This document shows, piece by piece, positions 26,101 through 38,100 of a stretch of 64,000 nt of DNA. The notes under the pieces were generated by a model. The model ran no database searches, was not told the origin of the DNA, and was given only the letters and a program-made list of their open reading frames with translations. This DNA comes from Onchocerca volvulus (lineage: Eukaryota; Nematoda; Chromadorea; Rhabditida; Onchocercidae): the NCBI GenBank assembly GCA_000499405.2, contig HG738138.1, positions 5,640,888-5,704,887 on the forward strand. Reading direction: 5' to 3'. A program made the position numbers and the translations under genes. Position 1 is the stretch's first letter. Every line of letters starts with the position of its first letter.

Positions 26101-29100
26101 AAAAGAAATAATTTATGAAATGGAATTATAATGCCTTTCAGAAATATTGAGTCTTTAAAGAGACAAATTTTGGAACAAATTATTTTAACTCTGGTAAACT
26201 GAAAAAGGAATTAAAATGAGGACTACTAACTCGAGAAACTTGGCCAACATAGCAGCACTACATGGACTCCATGACCAAGGATGTGTATTATATTCAAGTG
26301 TTGGTGCCATAATATGATAATTATGCTTGTTAAGCGCCATGTAGCGACCACACTTTCGTTCGTCATCATGGGGAATATTAAAACTGAAATTATACATTCA
26401 TGCAATGATACAGGTAATTGTATTTAGTTTATTAATTTAAATATAATAACATTATTTACATGGATTCCATTTCTAACGATAGCTTTCCCACTGACTGCGG
26501 GCAGCACAGATAATATCATCATGTGATGTGACAGTTGACGTCGTTTCTGCTCAATAACTGTCAAAGTTTCCCAATTTCTTAAAATGCAAAATAATGATAG
26601 TTACAGAAAAGAGTAAATTGTCAGCTAATATGTAAAGATAAAAAAGTGATCATATAAAACTTACATATGACCTAATTCGTGAGTAATTGTGAAAGCAGCT
26701 GATAAGCCATTATCTTCGATGATTGCACAGCTTCGTAACGAATCACACATAGTGCCCAATTCGGCGAGACCTAATGTGTCACATTTTCCAGGTGCCCTAT
26801 AATTGAAATTAGTTATAGATAGTCAATTATCAAATTAACAAATTATCATCATAAACATTAAGCTTATCTTCTTAATTAGCGATATTCAAAATGAGAAATA
26901 AGGAGGAAAACGACTGTTTCGTTTGTGTCTGAGAAGTCAACACATGCTAAGGCTGAAGAAGACTCCGCTTGAAGGCGTCGGGTTTTTTCGGTCGGGAATG
27001 TCGGGAAAATCCGAAAGATGCAAATTAGTTGTACATAGGAAATGTCAAAAGATCAAGTAACGAGAAGATTGGCGAAGTTTACGACCACATCCGATCAATG
27101 AAAGAGATTAGATCAATGAAGAAAGGAGTTTTAGAAACGTTATATTCGATTTTTTTTTAAAGTTCGAGTGATTTCCAGGCATAACAAATGTCAATGATAA
27201 AGAGAACTGTAGTTCATTCACTTCAAATAAGTTCATAGTTTGGAATTGGATGAATTTTTAATTTTTTCTAGAAATTTTCAAAATTTTAACCTGCATATAT
27301 CATGACGTGTGAGCAAAATAGCTACATCATGGTGATTTGGGGCATCATCGTTCTTATCATTGTATGTTTCTTGCCAACGGCAAAATTGTTGTAATGTATC
27401 TTGTGCATTATCACTGATATATGGCCCAGCCTGGAAAACAACTAATTCACGTATACTTGCTTGATTTAGTCGAAATAATTTTATCAGTTATTCACAATAA
27501 TTGATTAAATACTAATCTAATGCTATAAACAATGATCTTGCGCCTTAGTGCCCAACACTGTAAGATATATCTATCCTGAAGTTAACAATAATAAAATCAG
27601 AAATATTGATAAATTACATCTCGAAATTGGTCTACAAATTGATAATATGTGGGCTGAACAATCGTATTCATCTCCGGATATGGATGAAACGATAATATGA
27701 TAACAGCAATATAATCTTCTCATCAAAATGTTATCAAAAATATGGCAATTGAAATGTGCCTTATTGTTACACTCTTATTTTATTATGTAGCGAAAACAAA
27801 CCGTTTCATGTTTCAAAACGATCAAACGTGTCACAATAATATTTATTGCAGCGTGTAAACTTGGATGACGATAAATAGAAGCTACCTGAAATGTAAATCA
27901 GAAAAATTTCTTGTAATAACTACTCTTATAGAATACAAAATTTTCAGCCATTTTTTATTTAGGATCTTTTTCAAAAAAAAAAAACATCGTTTAACTATCC
28001 TTCGAAACTTGTACGTGACAAATCATCATCTCTTTTAAGGAGAATTGCAAATAATATTTAAAAATTGCTCATTCTTATTATCCTCTTTCTTTCCTTGACG
28101 AGGATATTGAAAAGGAAGGTAATTAGAATTTGACAAAACTAGAATGGAGCTATTGAAAACTCAACGCAGAAAAAGTACTGTTTGAAAATTTTCGAAACAT
28201 AAATGGATCAAGGGACTGCAAAACATAAGTGAATCAGATGCTAACTCGCTGATTCTTTATTACTTATGTAATATTTTTACTCGGACTTAGATAACCGTTG
28301 AGACAATCCGCGATAGTTACATTCAAAATAAGAAACAAACCGTGGAGAAAAGTGTAAGCACATAATTTTCAAGATTATTTTGATGATAAAGAAGCATTTT
28401 ATTGTCCGCAACAACAAGCACCTCAACATAATGGTCCCAGGAATTGGCCGAACGCCGAGATCGAGCAAACCAGTTATCTGAAATAATATCCAGGCTCTTC
28501 CGTATTTTAATCTTAACTCGTCAACTGAAGTTGTCGGTCCCGTAACTTGCAACATATTCGGATCAAAGAACAGTTTTCGATCATTAGATAATTTCATAGT
28601 TTTTCATTTAAATTATTTTTAGGAATTGGAAAATGCTTTTAACAGAATCTTGTGCCAAAGTATTTTCAACTGAAAAAGAACCCAACGTAGAATCTTCAAG
28701 TTCTTTTTCTTTTTTTGCAATTCCAATAGCATGCAATGTTTAAGCAATTTAATAAATCAATCAGCCGATCACTGAACAATGAGTCAATTTAGTTTGTCTG
28801 CCAGTTTGCTGATGGATCGACCAACTGACGATTTGATTTCTGAATCAATCACTTGGAAAGAGTGCTATATTATCTATTTTATATGACCTTTGGATGGAAA
28901 CTTTAATCTTACAGTTCATTTAAGGTCGCCAGTTATAAACAAGCTGATAAGCATCATCTGTTTTGTTCCATGTCAGAAGTAAGTCTATTTTCCTCATTAC
29001 AAAACAAAATCCAGTGTATGTAAATTCATAGTCGTCACAGATAAAACTTTTAAACAGTAAACCCGGTTCGTTTACCCAGTCGGTAAGTTGTAATAAGTTA

Positions 29101-32100
29101 TACCACATCAAGTTTGAAAGTTTTTGTCTATGAAAGTTGTGAATTTCGATGCACTGGACTTGAGATCCTTCTTTATGACCATTCGAGAATTACCCATTGA
29201 CCGGAACTCGAGCATCTAATTGTTTTTCTGCTAGACATTAGTTCGAGATTCTACCATTTTTCTAGCATTCTTCCTACATTCTCATTTTCATCATTTACGA
29301 TTTCGCCATTTTTTTCAAGTTGCTCTACAGAATATCCTATCATTGGTTGTGATACGATAAATAGTCCTACTTGTCGCCGTGAAAAACTTTGCATTGCTTT
29401 CAACTAAATGCTACAGTATACTAAAAAATGAATCAAAATATATTACCATTTGATTACTGAAACTGAGCATTGTTGGAATCCGATGAAGTAATTCAGGAGT
29501 AATCTTATCTCTGTCTCTTACGAGATAATTAGTCAATGCTAGTAATTAAGTTTTTCCCTACACTTTTCCGGATAGTAATCTAACGAGCCATGAGGTATCT
29601 AATTTATATGAAGCAGTCCTCAAAATTATTTTGATTTTTTTAACATAAAGCATTTTATAAAAAGTTTTGCAGTGTAGCTAGTGGATCTTAATTGAAGTCC
29701 TGAATTTTTGCAGATAAAAGAGAAATTCGCTTTTTCGCACGATTTTGAATTTGTAATAATTGGACGAAAATTTAAAAATTTCACTGTTGATATAAAATTC
29801 ATTACAATAAAATGATAAGAACCGAACGGTAAGTTTTTTTTTTTTTTTTTATTATCCTATGTAGTTTCGCTACTAAAGACCAAATATTGCGAGGAAAATT
29901 TTCCTGCTTTATTCTAACCAGAAATGGTACTGATTAATTTTATAGAAAACAATCAACTAATTAACTAAACATAGTTATGCATCCTCGACAGTATAGGCAT
30001 ACTTACTGGTTTCATTTGAAGTGTAACTTTCAACTCAACAGTTTTGAAAAAATCTATTAAAAAGGGCTTATTATCTGTTGCTTTAACTTTAGTTTAAGTC
30101 TATTATAATCATTATAAATATTGGGTTCAATCCAAAAGATCATGTTTTTATCGTATCTAACACTATTTTTCTTCTTTTCATCATCCTTTTTAATCAAGAA
30201 TTCGTTATATTTTTATATTTCAAAAAACCTCTGAAAGCTTTTTTTTCTCCTGAATATTTCATTAATAAGTGATTCGATGGAATAACCTCAAGTACAATTA
30301 GGTACTAACATTTTGCTAATAAGTGCAATATAACATTAACTATTAATGCTCTTTGTAAGATATGTCATGTATAATGAAAAGGATTACTGATATTTGAAAT
30401 TAAAAATCATGTAAATGTCAGAATATAAATATGAATCGATATCTACCGATTTTCAGCTTTTTTTCATTTCCAACATTGATGGCACAAGAAAAGATCATTT
30501 TTTTTTATTTTTTAGATAATCTAGTGGAATTTTTAATTTGTAACGGTTATGGTGATTAAATCGTGAATATCATGGAGATAATTGATCAAAACACCAGAAA
30601 TGTTAAAACCGTAATAATAGTATTCGAGCAAACCTGATGATATTATTAACAAAGGTGTTCTATTCATTTTTATCAGCTTTCAATAGTTCAGCTGTGATTT
30701 ATTTTTTCATCTATTTTTAAAGTATCTTTGCAATGAAAGCTTTTTTTCGAAACGATCAGTTTACCGAACAACTTCGATGCTTCAGTTACAAATAACAGCC
30801 TGAATTGTAGTCTAAAAACTTATCATATTTTGATTAGAAAGTTTTGAATGAATAAAAAAAAAAAAAGAAATTATACCAGTGATATTAATATTTGGATCGA
30901 ATATGGTCAAATATTGGGCAGTGTTATTACCATAATCGTCATTGTCGTTGCTAACACGATAGGCAGTGTAGTTATGAATTTGAAAATCGTTGGTAGAATT
31001 ATTATCATTATTACTAATTGAATAAGACGAATTATCAGAAGTAGCGGTAGAAGTAGTAATAAGAGAAGGAGTTGAAGGAATAATAGTCGAAGAGGAACTG
31101 GAAAAATCATATTTGTGGAATGAATGAGATCGGGATTTGTACACGATATGGGCTTTGGACGATGACGGTTTCCTAGGCATCTGATCATCCTTCACCGGCT
31201 CTATGAGATACGTTCCATCCACCAATGCCAGAGTACCAAACTGCAAATAATTGCAATTTTCATATTTCTACAAATCAAAAAATGAAAGAGTAACAGTTTA
31301 TCATTAAAGGCTAGTTGATAAAACCGTCAACTATGGAATGCCGTAGATTTGAAAATACGATGTCACTGCATACGATTGAAATATTTCAATGAGATTCACA
31401 ACAGTAATTCTAATAGATAGGATTCTCAATATAATTAACTGCTTATTATCAAATAAGCAAGAAAGATAGCTAATTACATCATTCATTGTGATATGATATT
31501 ACTACATTACATGATACAGGAGAGATTGATAACGTAATTACCAGTCCGCCGCTGATGTCACACAAATTGACAATCGAGGATTCAGTAGCACCTTTAACAT
31601 GAGCGCTGTAGAGGCAATCGGGTACGAATTTGGACATTCGTGCATGTGTCGCGTCCACCGAATCCATAAATTGTACAATCGGTCGAATCCGATTGTTCTC
31701 CAACATCGGCAGTGATCTGAATTTCTTATCAGTAGTGAGTCTAGTATGACGAAATTTGCATTTTGCATAGTTCGCAAAAATAAAGATATTAAGCTGCGTG
31801 ATGTCGCTTGCTTTTATTGCAGAAAATTCGGAAGGTATCGAGAAGCATAAGGTGAAAACAAACTTGTTATTGGGTTGGGGTAGCTGCTTCCAGCGCGTGA
31901 GATGTATGTGCAGTTCACTTTTGGGCATTCGATCACCGGTATCCTGGCGTAATCGGAAGTAGCATGTGAAGCCACAGTCTCGTGCCAATCCACGTACCCC
32001 GTGCCACTTAGAATCGCTCCATGTGGAACGTCGTCGCCTTGTCTGGTGTCGATTGATGTACCATACTTCGCCATCTCGCAACTTTCCGTCTGTGGTAAAT

Positions 32101-34979
32101 TTCTATTTTTCCGATTATTTTAATATTTTCTTATTTCCAACTTACAAAATACAGTTTCATCAAAAATTCACATTTCCAATCCATAAAAAATTTATACCAT
32201 TATCTGAAACATCTTTTCACAGATGTTGTTATACAATTTGCATGGGAAGAATGTATCAGTGGCAACTTATTATCAGTGATAACTAGATTATTTAAATTAA
32301 GTACCCAATTATCAATATTCATATTTTCAAATATAGCAAGTCAAAATTATAATGATTTTTTGTTGATTTCAAGACGATAAATCTCCAAACTTCACGTAAA
32401 ACAGGACAGTAAATTGCTTGATATGCTATTATTAGACATTCAAGTGATGCACGGAAGTTGGTCAAATTCTACCATTTTTTACGATAAATATTGAAAAGAA
32501 TGCTAAACTGGACAGTTTCGCTAATTTCGATGCCAATATTTTCTAGCCTTAAGATTTCTGGATTTTGACGACATCAGTTGCTTCTGTGTTTCATAAATCG
32601 TGAAATTTTTCGAGTATCTTAGATTCATAGTTTTTAAACTTTAGACATATAAATTGTCTCATCAAATGTCTCATTGTATTTTATTTCAATTTCTTTTTTG
32701 ATGTCATGTGTATAAATTAAATGGAATCCGTGATCGAACTTTGAGGAAGAAATAGAAATGACACCAGAAATGTTTCAAATAAACTAAATTACAAAATCAG
32801 ATTATCAATTAGAGCATAATTTCTTGGAAAAAAAGGAAAAAACGAAAATATTTGTGGCAAATTGGAATGATGCCAAATAAAAGCATTCAGAAAAAATTTT
32901 TAAAAGTGAAAGAAAAAACTGTCAGAAAGAGTAAAACAAAAAATATTTCTCAGACTTCATATCTCAACAAATAATGAAAAGTTAAAGTCGGAAAGCAAAT
33001 GAAATTCTGTTCAAAAAGTAGCGTTTTCTTGTTTGCAAAAAAATCTTTGCTTCTTCGTTTTTTTCTCTCTTTTTTTTGCTTCAAATTTCAATAATTTCTG
33101 TACCAAATGTACTATTGTTATTCTCCACATTGTTCTTGTCAAGTATCTTCTTGGGATAAATTTGCCATTGAGCCAATAAATTATTTTCAAATAATCAAGG
33201 AATTAAGAAAAAAAACGATAAAAACTTTTTGAAAGTATAGTATGAAATAAAGAAAGCAATTTCGAACATTTCAATGTAATTACGTTCAATTTTTGCGAAT
33301 TTGTGGTTAGAATTGCATTAGAATTTAAAATGTATGAAATTTTATAAGACTGTCATACAACTGCTATTTGTTTAGTAATCATTTTTACTGTTTGTTCAGT
33401 AAGCATTTATAGTAATGAATGGATATAAATGGTAATGCGAAGAAAATCATTTATAAAAAGTGTCAATATAAATATGTCTATAATTTTTTGCCGTTAAAAA
33501 AGGACAAAAATTGATGGAAAAATTGTTTAAAAAGAAAAAAAAGTGCTATTATTAGAAGGAGAAAAAGAAGCGAATGGAATTGAAGATTGATTAACAAACA
33601 TAAAAAGTGTCGATCGAGAAAAGAAAAAAGATTTACTGTCTGATACTAATATTATAAAAATCCATATAAGAAGTAGATATGTGAAATAAAAGTGAGGACA
33701 TTCAACAGCTGCAGCAAAAGCATATCAAACTTTTTACACGCATTTTCATACCAATTAGTAAAAATAAAAAAAAAAAAAAAAAAAAGAAAATGAATGTAAT
33801 TAATTTCATGATGCTAACAGAGACCGTAAAAAAAGCTCATAAAAACGACGTAACGTTTTCTTGAAAAAGCTTTTTCTAGTTAGATAGTATCAGATATAAA
33901 AAAAAAACTGTCCAAATATTCTATGGATTATCTCTCCTTGTTCAATTGTCTCCCTGACCGTTGCCACTTTTACATTTCTTTCAATTTCCAAGCAAAAAAA
34001 AAAAAAAAAAATCAGTACGGTAGAAAAATATTATTTAAGCTTAGCTGAAATTCTAAAATTTTGTTGAAAGTTAGAGCTACTTTTTCATTTGTCATCTAAA
34101 GTCATCATATTCCCTTTTTATAGATTATTTCATGAAATATTAGAAATTTGATCCATTGATCAAGAAATGATACCTAAATTATAGCACCTAAATTCCGATT
34201 AAACAAATAAATGGAGTTCGTATTGTTAAATAATAATTAACATGAAATGAATTTTTTAGATGGACACTACCTGATAGTTTGAAAATCAATAAATTAATTA
34301 ACTGATATTTTGATTCATTCTCAAAAGATCAACGTTCAGTTATCAACTATCTGATCATATCAGATTTATTCCACGGAATATCTGACAGTCATGGTGCAAA
34401 AGTATGGAAAATAACAGAAATGGCATTTATTTAGGAAGAAAGTAAACTTTTCTTAAGCCATTATTGTTTGCTTAAATTTTACTACGATATTTTCATCCAC
34501 ACTGTCTATAGATATCACTATAGGTACGATATAATCTCACCGTCGCATTACTGCACTCAAATCCAAATATCAATCCTTTCAATCTTACAAATACAGCAAT
34601 CTCTGATTTGTGAAAATTTAATTTTTTGCAAACAAATTTTATTTTAAGAATGGAGAAAAAGAAGCAAATGAAATTATGCATTTTGATATAGATCCAAAGG
34701 GTTGATGGGATGGAGATAATGAATTCAAAAGAAATTACCTGTAACAGCGGAAGCAATTAGACGACTGCGTAATTGAGGTACTCCTGCGGAAGGTAATCCT
34801 CGTAGATACAATGAACTGAATAGAATCACTAATGCAAAAACAATAGCAACAAAATATTCAGGTTTCTGAGAGTTTATACTACTATTGTTGTCGTTGTTGT
34901 CGCAGGTACTATTGTTATTGTTGTTGATATCAGGATGAAGTATCAACGGCTCACTAGCCGAGGTTTCAACTTCAAGCAT
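9154..34979 (-). CDS. gon-1: GON-1-type ADAMTS metalloprotease, 38 coding exons
   Basis: Secreted zinc metalloprotease of the ADAMTS9/20/GON-1 group, which remodels basement membrane; in C. elegans it is required for gonad distal tip cell migration. I traced 38 exons whose phases all agree, 6507 nt coding, 2168 residues (C. elegans GON-1 is about 2165). Order: N-terminal hydrophobic segment (41-58), prodomain, furin site RSRR (341-344), catalytic domain with HELGHIFNIPHD (495-506) and Met-turn M525, disintegrin-like region, first TSP1 (about 660-715), Cys-rich and spacer, 17 further TSP1 modules (about 958-1956), GON domain to the end. The start ATG (34977-34979) is the first after an in-frame stop. 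Exon coordinates are given in the four block entries below. Orthology is by remembered similarity across the whole length, including conserved runs such as [15 protein letters not shown]. No frame break was found. Confidence 0.95.
12961..13348. other. gon-1 intron 30
   Basis: No independent gene. It contains an A17 run (13015-13031). Open frames on the plus strand here are low-complexity. Confidence 0.6.
14801..18376. other. gon-1 intron 28 (3.6 kb)
   Basis: By far the largest intron within the TSP1 array. It holds a TG/TATG microsatellite (16613-16688), poly-T/poly-A runs, and no exon I can support on either strand. It falls between modules 13 and 14. Confidence 0.6.
16613..16688. repeat. 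TG/TATG microsatellite
   Basis: Imperfect TGTG and TATG units over about 75 bp, inside gon-1 intron 28. Confidence 0.9.
22545..22615 (-). pseudogene. Diverged partial duplicate of gon-1 exon 19 inside intron 18
   Basis: 71 bp at 22545-22615 align without gaps to 22378-22448 in exon 19, with about 9 differences (roughly 87% identity). The minus-strand reading [21 protein letters not shown] mirrors the exon's [21 protein letters not shown]. The conserved TSP1 Cys has become Tyr. The copy lacks the exon's CNATCG start and has no evident donor. It is most simply a local duplication now decaying in the intron. Confidence 0.85.
26460..26577 (-). other. Open, GC-richer segment inside gon-1 intron 8
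   Basis: It follows a possible acceptor (CATTTTAAG) and ends at a possible donor (CCAT/GTAAAT). It stays open in exactly the phase left by exon 8, for about 50 codons. Including it would add residues right after HELGH and then shift exon 9 out of frame to an immediate stop, so it cannot be constitutive. It may be chance, a decaying insert, or a poison exon. Confidence 0.3.
26880..27130. other. GC-richer patch in gon-1 intron 7
   Basis: Repeated GTCGGG-type words around 26975-27010 stand out from the AT-rich intron. No gene, tRNA or splice signals could be assigned. It may be an old insertion. Confidence 0.25.
28478..30876. other. gon-1 intron 4 (2.4 kb)
   Basis: Splices the phase-1 end of the linker exon directly to the furin-site exon. 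It contains a 63-codon orphan minus-strand frame (28920-29111) with no recognisable family and no supporting splice sites. Otherwise it is AT-rich sequence and T runs. Confidence 0.55.
30877..34979 (-). other. gon-1: gon-1 block A: N terminus and prodomain (exons 1-4)
   Basis: Exons 34979-34739, 32089-31864, 31716-31542, 31240-30877. Exon 1 gives a 40-residue hydrophilic, Asn-rich leader before the hydrophobic segment. Exon 2 holds RRRR (98-101) and the [15 protein letters not shown] stretch equivalent to VARDCGHACHLRLR of C. elegans GON-1. Exon 3 holds the prodomain signature [10 protein letters not shown] and SSIVNLCD. Exon 4 begins [16 protein letters not shown] and then becomes a Ser/Thr/Asn-rich linker of about 95 residues with several N-X-S/T sites. 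Intron 1 (32090-34738) is 2.65 kb. Intron 2 (31717-31863) is 147 nt with no stop in frame. Confidence 0.88.
32090..34738. other. gon-1 intron 1 (2.65 kb)
   Basis: AT-rich, with A runs near 33768-33785 and 33994-34010. I see no nested gene. First introns often carry enhancers, but nothing here shows one. Confidence 0.55.
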
Positions 34980-35148
34980 AACGCCCCTAGCCGGGGCCTA
35001 AGGCAAACTCGTCTTCGTCCCTTCAGGGCCTTGGCTTTTTTGAGAATAGCTTCAAGCAAATAATCCCTAAGACCGCTACACCGTTCGATTCCGCATTTCC
35101 AACGGATACTATACCACTACTGTCGATCACCGGCACGCCTTTACGTTT
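34980..35148 (-). promoter_or_regulatory. gon-1: Probable gon-1 5' UTR / leader exon
   Basis: The minus strand has a T-rich acceptor (ATTTTTTTAG) ending at 35149, so a leader of 169 nt could start at 35148, either cis-spliced or SL trans-spliced. An in-frame TAG 21 nt before the ATG supports the chosen start. The segment is clearly GC-richer than its flanks, with CCCCGG/CCGGGG-type words just before the ATG. A different frame is open from the acceptor for 41 codons to a TGA at about 35023. Confidence 0.45.
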
Positions 35149-38100
35149 CTAAAAAAATGTTGCATATTTAATTTTTGCAAAAAACATATTCTCAACATAT
35201 GCGAACGACGAATAAATTAATAGTTATTCAAGCTTCCATGGAGGGACAAAGCCTGTTCTTCATATGCATATAAATAAATACATTTATATGCGAGTGGAAG
35301 AAAAAAGAATCGGTATGGACAAAAGAATATTTTATTGCATACAACAGGAAGTGTTGTACTGCTATTTCAGGTGAAAATCAATGAACAGATCAGGGATGAT
35401 TGAACCGATGAAAATTTGAAGCACAATGGATGAACTGCTGGTGATCAGTTGTCCACCCTTTGTCACATCCGCTATACGCATAATAATAAACATGAACATA
35501 CCTAAGCATAATACCTTTATATTTATATTACTTCAATTCTATTCAAATTTCTTACTTCCTTCCTCAGTTCTTTTTATTTCATTCCATCTCAACTTCGGCA
35601 CCGATACTAATCACCATTTCACTATTATGCGACAAACGAATACTGAGAACTGTCTGGTGGTGACATTGTCGGATCATAAAAGACTAATTCAGATGAACTA
35701 TTCCAACTGAGTATTGACCGATATTGTTATTGAATAGACATAATTCAAATAAATTAACATACAGATAATTCAAGGAAGATTTAGACGTTTGAATAACAAC
35801 CTTTTATATATATTCGTAAGTAAACTATGACTTTAAGAAAAGCATTTCTTCCTCTTCTCATTAGCCTACTAATAAAATTCGAATGAAACTAACGTCAGCC
35901 TAACATCAATCCCTATTCTTTGATCTCAATTTTATCTCTATTTCAACCAAATCAAATTTTATTTTTGCAGAAAAATTCTTTTTCAAGAAAAACTATTTAC
36001 CAGCAGCAATATTCTTCCATTGCATATTAAACCAGACATTAAAACAACATCACAACAATTGGCACAAATTTGTTTCAATCAAGAAAAATCTATGGTAAAA
36101 AAATATTCTTAACGATACTTTATGTAATCTAATTTCATTATTTTAAATATAAGTTATGAGAATTTTAAAATCGTAATCATTCTGAATATCTAAAGTACTT
36201 CTAGTAATTGTACATAATTTTGATAGATTATGATTATGCGATTCTGTGTGATCGCATTTTGAAATTTTATATAATCAAAAGATAACTGATAGATCATCTA
36301 AACTGTGGTGGAATAAGCTGATGAATCAAGAATTAATATTCTCAAAAACCAAACACAACGAATGAAACAATTCTCTATCTACTATAAGCATAAGAATTTC
36401 AAACTGATATTACACAAAAAAGTAGACAGATCGCCGCTAAATTTTGTTAATAATTCTCTTTTTCTAAGAAAAGGAAAAAGAAAAAAAGATAGTATAGAAA
36501 GAAACATCAAAATAAGGAATTTGTAAAAATTTATGTATAATTTGTGTATTTGCACTGGATAGAAAAAATAATGCGACTAATTTCTGGAGTATCAATCTTG
36601 CTTCCGGATCAAGTTGGACGAATTAGTTAGTCATTCAATTTCTGTATTATGGAAGAAGGAAATGGGGAAGTATAGCACTGAATTCTTTCCAATTTGCAAA
36701 AAAGATTTTTGTAGAAGTGAGTTAAAATGAAGGACGAAAAGTAGCTTAAAGAGGTATAACACAAATAGAGAACCATTTACATAGTAAAACAAACAAATAA
36801 ACATTCGGGATGACTTAAGAAGAGGTAAATGAAAATGTTATAGCAAGCAAAGGTATATACTTGAAATAACTTAGACTTTCTGGCATCACTAATATAGCAG
36901 CACAATTGTCAAAATTAGACTAATCCTGCATCCCTCGAATTCATTTAGCTCCTTTCTCAAAATGTCACATTCAAAACCTTTTTTCGTTTTTCAAAGCAGG
37001 TACACATTCAAGTACATATTATCTACTAGTATTTAATGAACTTACAGTTACAAAGAATGTCAAAAGATAAGTTACTTTGATCCTTGGTATTCTCAATGTG
37101 TAAATCATGCTGACATCATCATTTCAGATCAAATATTTGGCACATTAAATATTTTTAATCTATCGTCACATCTTCCAAGTGCAAAATTTGATCAGAAAAA
37201 TCAGAAATTTCGATGGTCTGACCAGAATTTTTGAACAAATTTCTTAATATAATTAGCGCTAAACAAAAATTCTGATTGTGAAATTTGAAAGAATCAATTC
37301 TTTCGATGGCTTAATGTGGAAATGTTGATCTCGTAGTAAGTAGTATTTAAATAAACAATCAGTCTTCTTGTTCGGTGAATTTTTCAGCTTAAATAGTTTC
37401 ATTTGGTTGTAGATAATTTAGGGATTATCTAAATGACTATAATCCTCATTAAACATCATTCTTTTGGTTGAATAAAATTTACTGTTAAAAGTTATGTTGG
37501 ACCAAAAAAAAAAAAAAAAAAATAATGTATTACCATTCAATGTCTTACAAAAAAGTTACATTAATAGTTGTAAAAAAAAAAAAAAAAAAAAAAAAGAAAA
37601 AAAAAACAAAAACGAAAAATTAAATTTGAAGCTTTGAAATGTCTCAATCAAATAATCTATCATGTATCGGAGATTTTTTTTTTTTCTGACAAATAAATGA
37701 AACATTCCCATAAATTCAGAGAATTTTAGCCCATGAACAGTTTATATGTTTTGAACGAAGCAATACTTATGATGGACGTAGCCCAAGTTCGCGATATTCG
37801 CAAGCTTTCCAAAATTGTCGCATCTTTTTCCAACACTTTGATTAGCTAAGCTGATATCATAGCTGAAGATAATAATGACAGAATGACTTTCGAAACATGC
37901 TTTTTTTAAGTGAAGATATGGTATGGTAACTGAAGAAAAAATCTACTGGGACTCATCGATCAATTTGCGAGGATATCTGTGTCCATTTCATGTGACTACA
38001 TATTGAGTCTGTCTTGATAAGCTTAATACTTTGAGGGTAAGCTTTTATGACAATAGCAAATAAACAAAAAATGTTATCACTTATTATCTCTTCTCATTCC

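Larger units (their letters stand above)
23186..28477 (-). other. gon-1: gon-1 block B: catalytic, disintegrin-like, TSP1-1, Cys-rich and spacer (exons 5-17)
   Basis: Exons 28477-28341, 27885-27802, 27430-27291, 26796-26665, 26383-26231, 26074-25918, 25687-25583, 25398-25250, 24839-24658, 24581-24442, 24272-24059, 23596-23449, 23355-23186. Exon 5 carries the furin site and the first protease strand ([16 protein letters not shown]). Exons 8 and 9 split the zinc motif: HELGH ends exon 8 and IFNIPHDD opens exon 9. Asn in place of the third-position Gly is normal for this ADAMTS subgroup. Exon 11 has [12 protein letters not shown] and the [10 protein letters not shown] motif. Exon 12 opens the first TSP1 ([17 protein letters not shown]). 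Exon 15 has [11 protein letters not shown] at the Cys-rich/spacer junction. All catalytic ligands (H495, H499, H505, E496) are present, so activity is expected. Confidence 0.95.

Noticed and set aside
31814..32074. 86-codon minus-strand frame overlapping gon-1 exon 2
   Set aside because: Shadow frame; the exon 2 frame matches the GON-1 prodomain and joins both neighbours in phase.
35041..35110. tRNA-like TTCGATTCC word
   Set aside because: No matching A box or cloverleaf could be drawn around it.
37743..37849. Short frame starting MNSLYVLNEAILMM
   Set aside because: Protein-like but only 38 codons or so, in-frame stop just upstream, no splice signals and no family.
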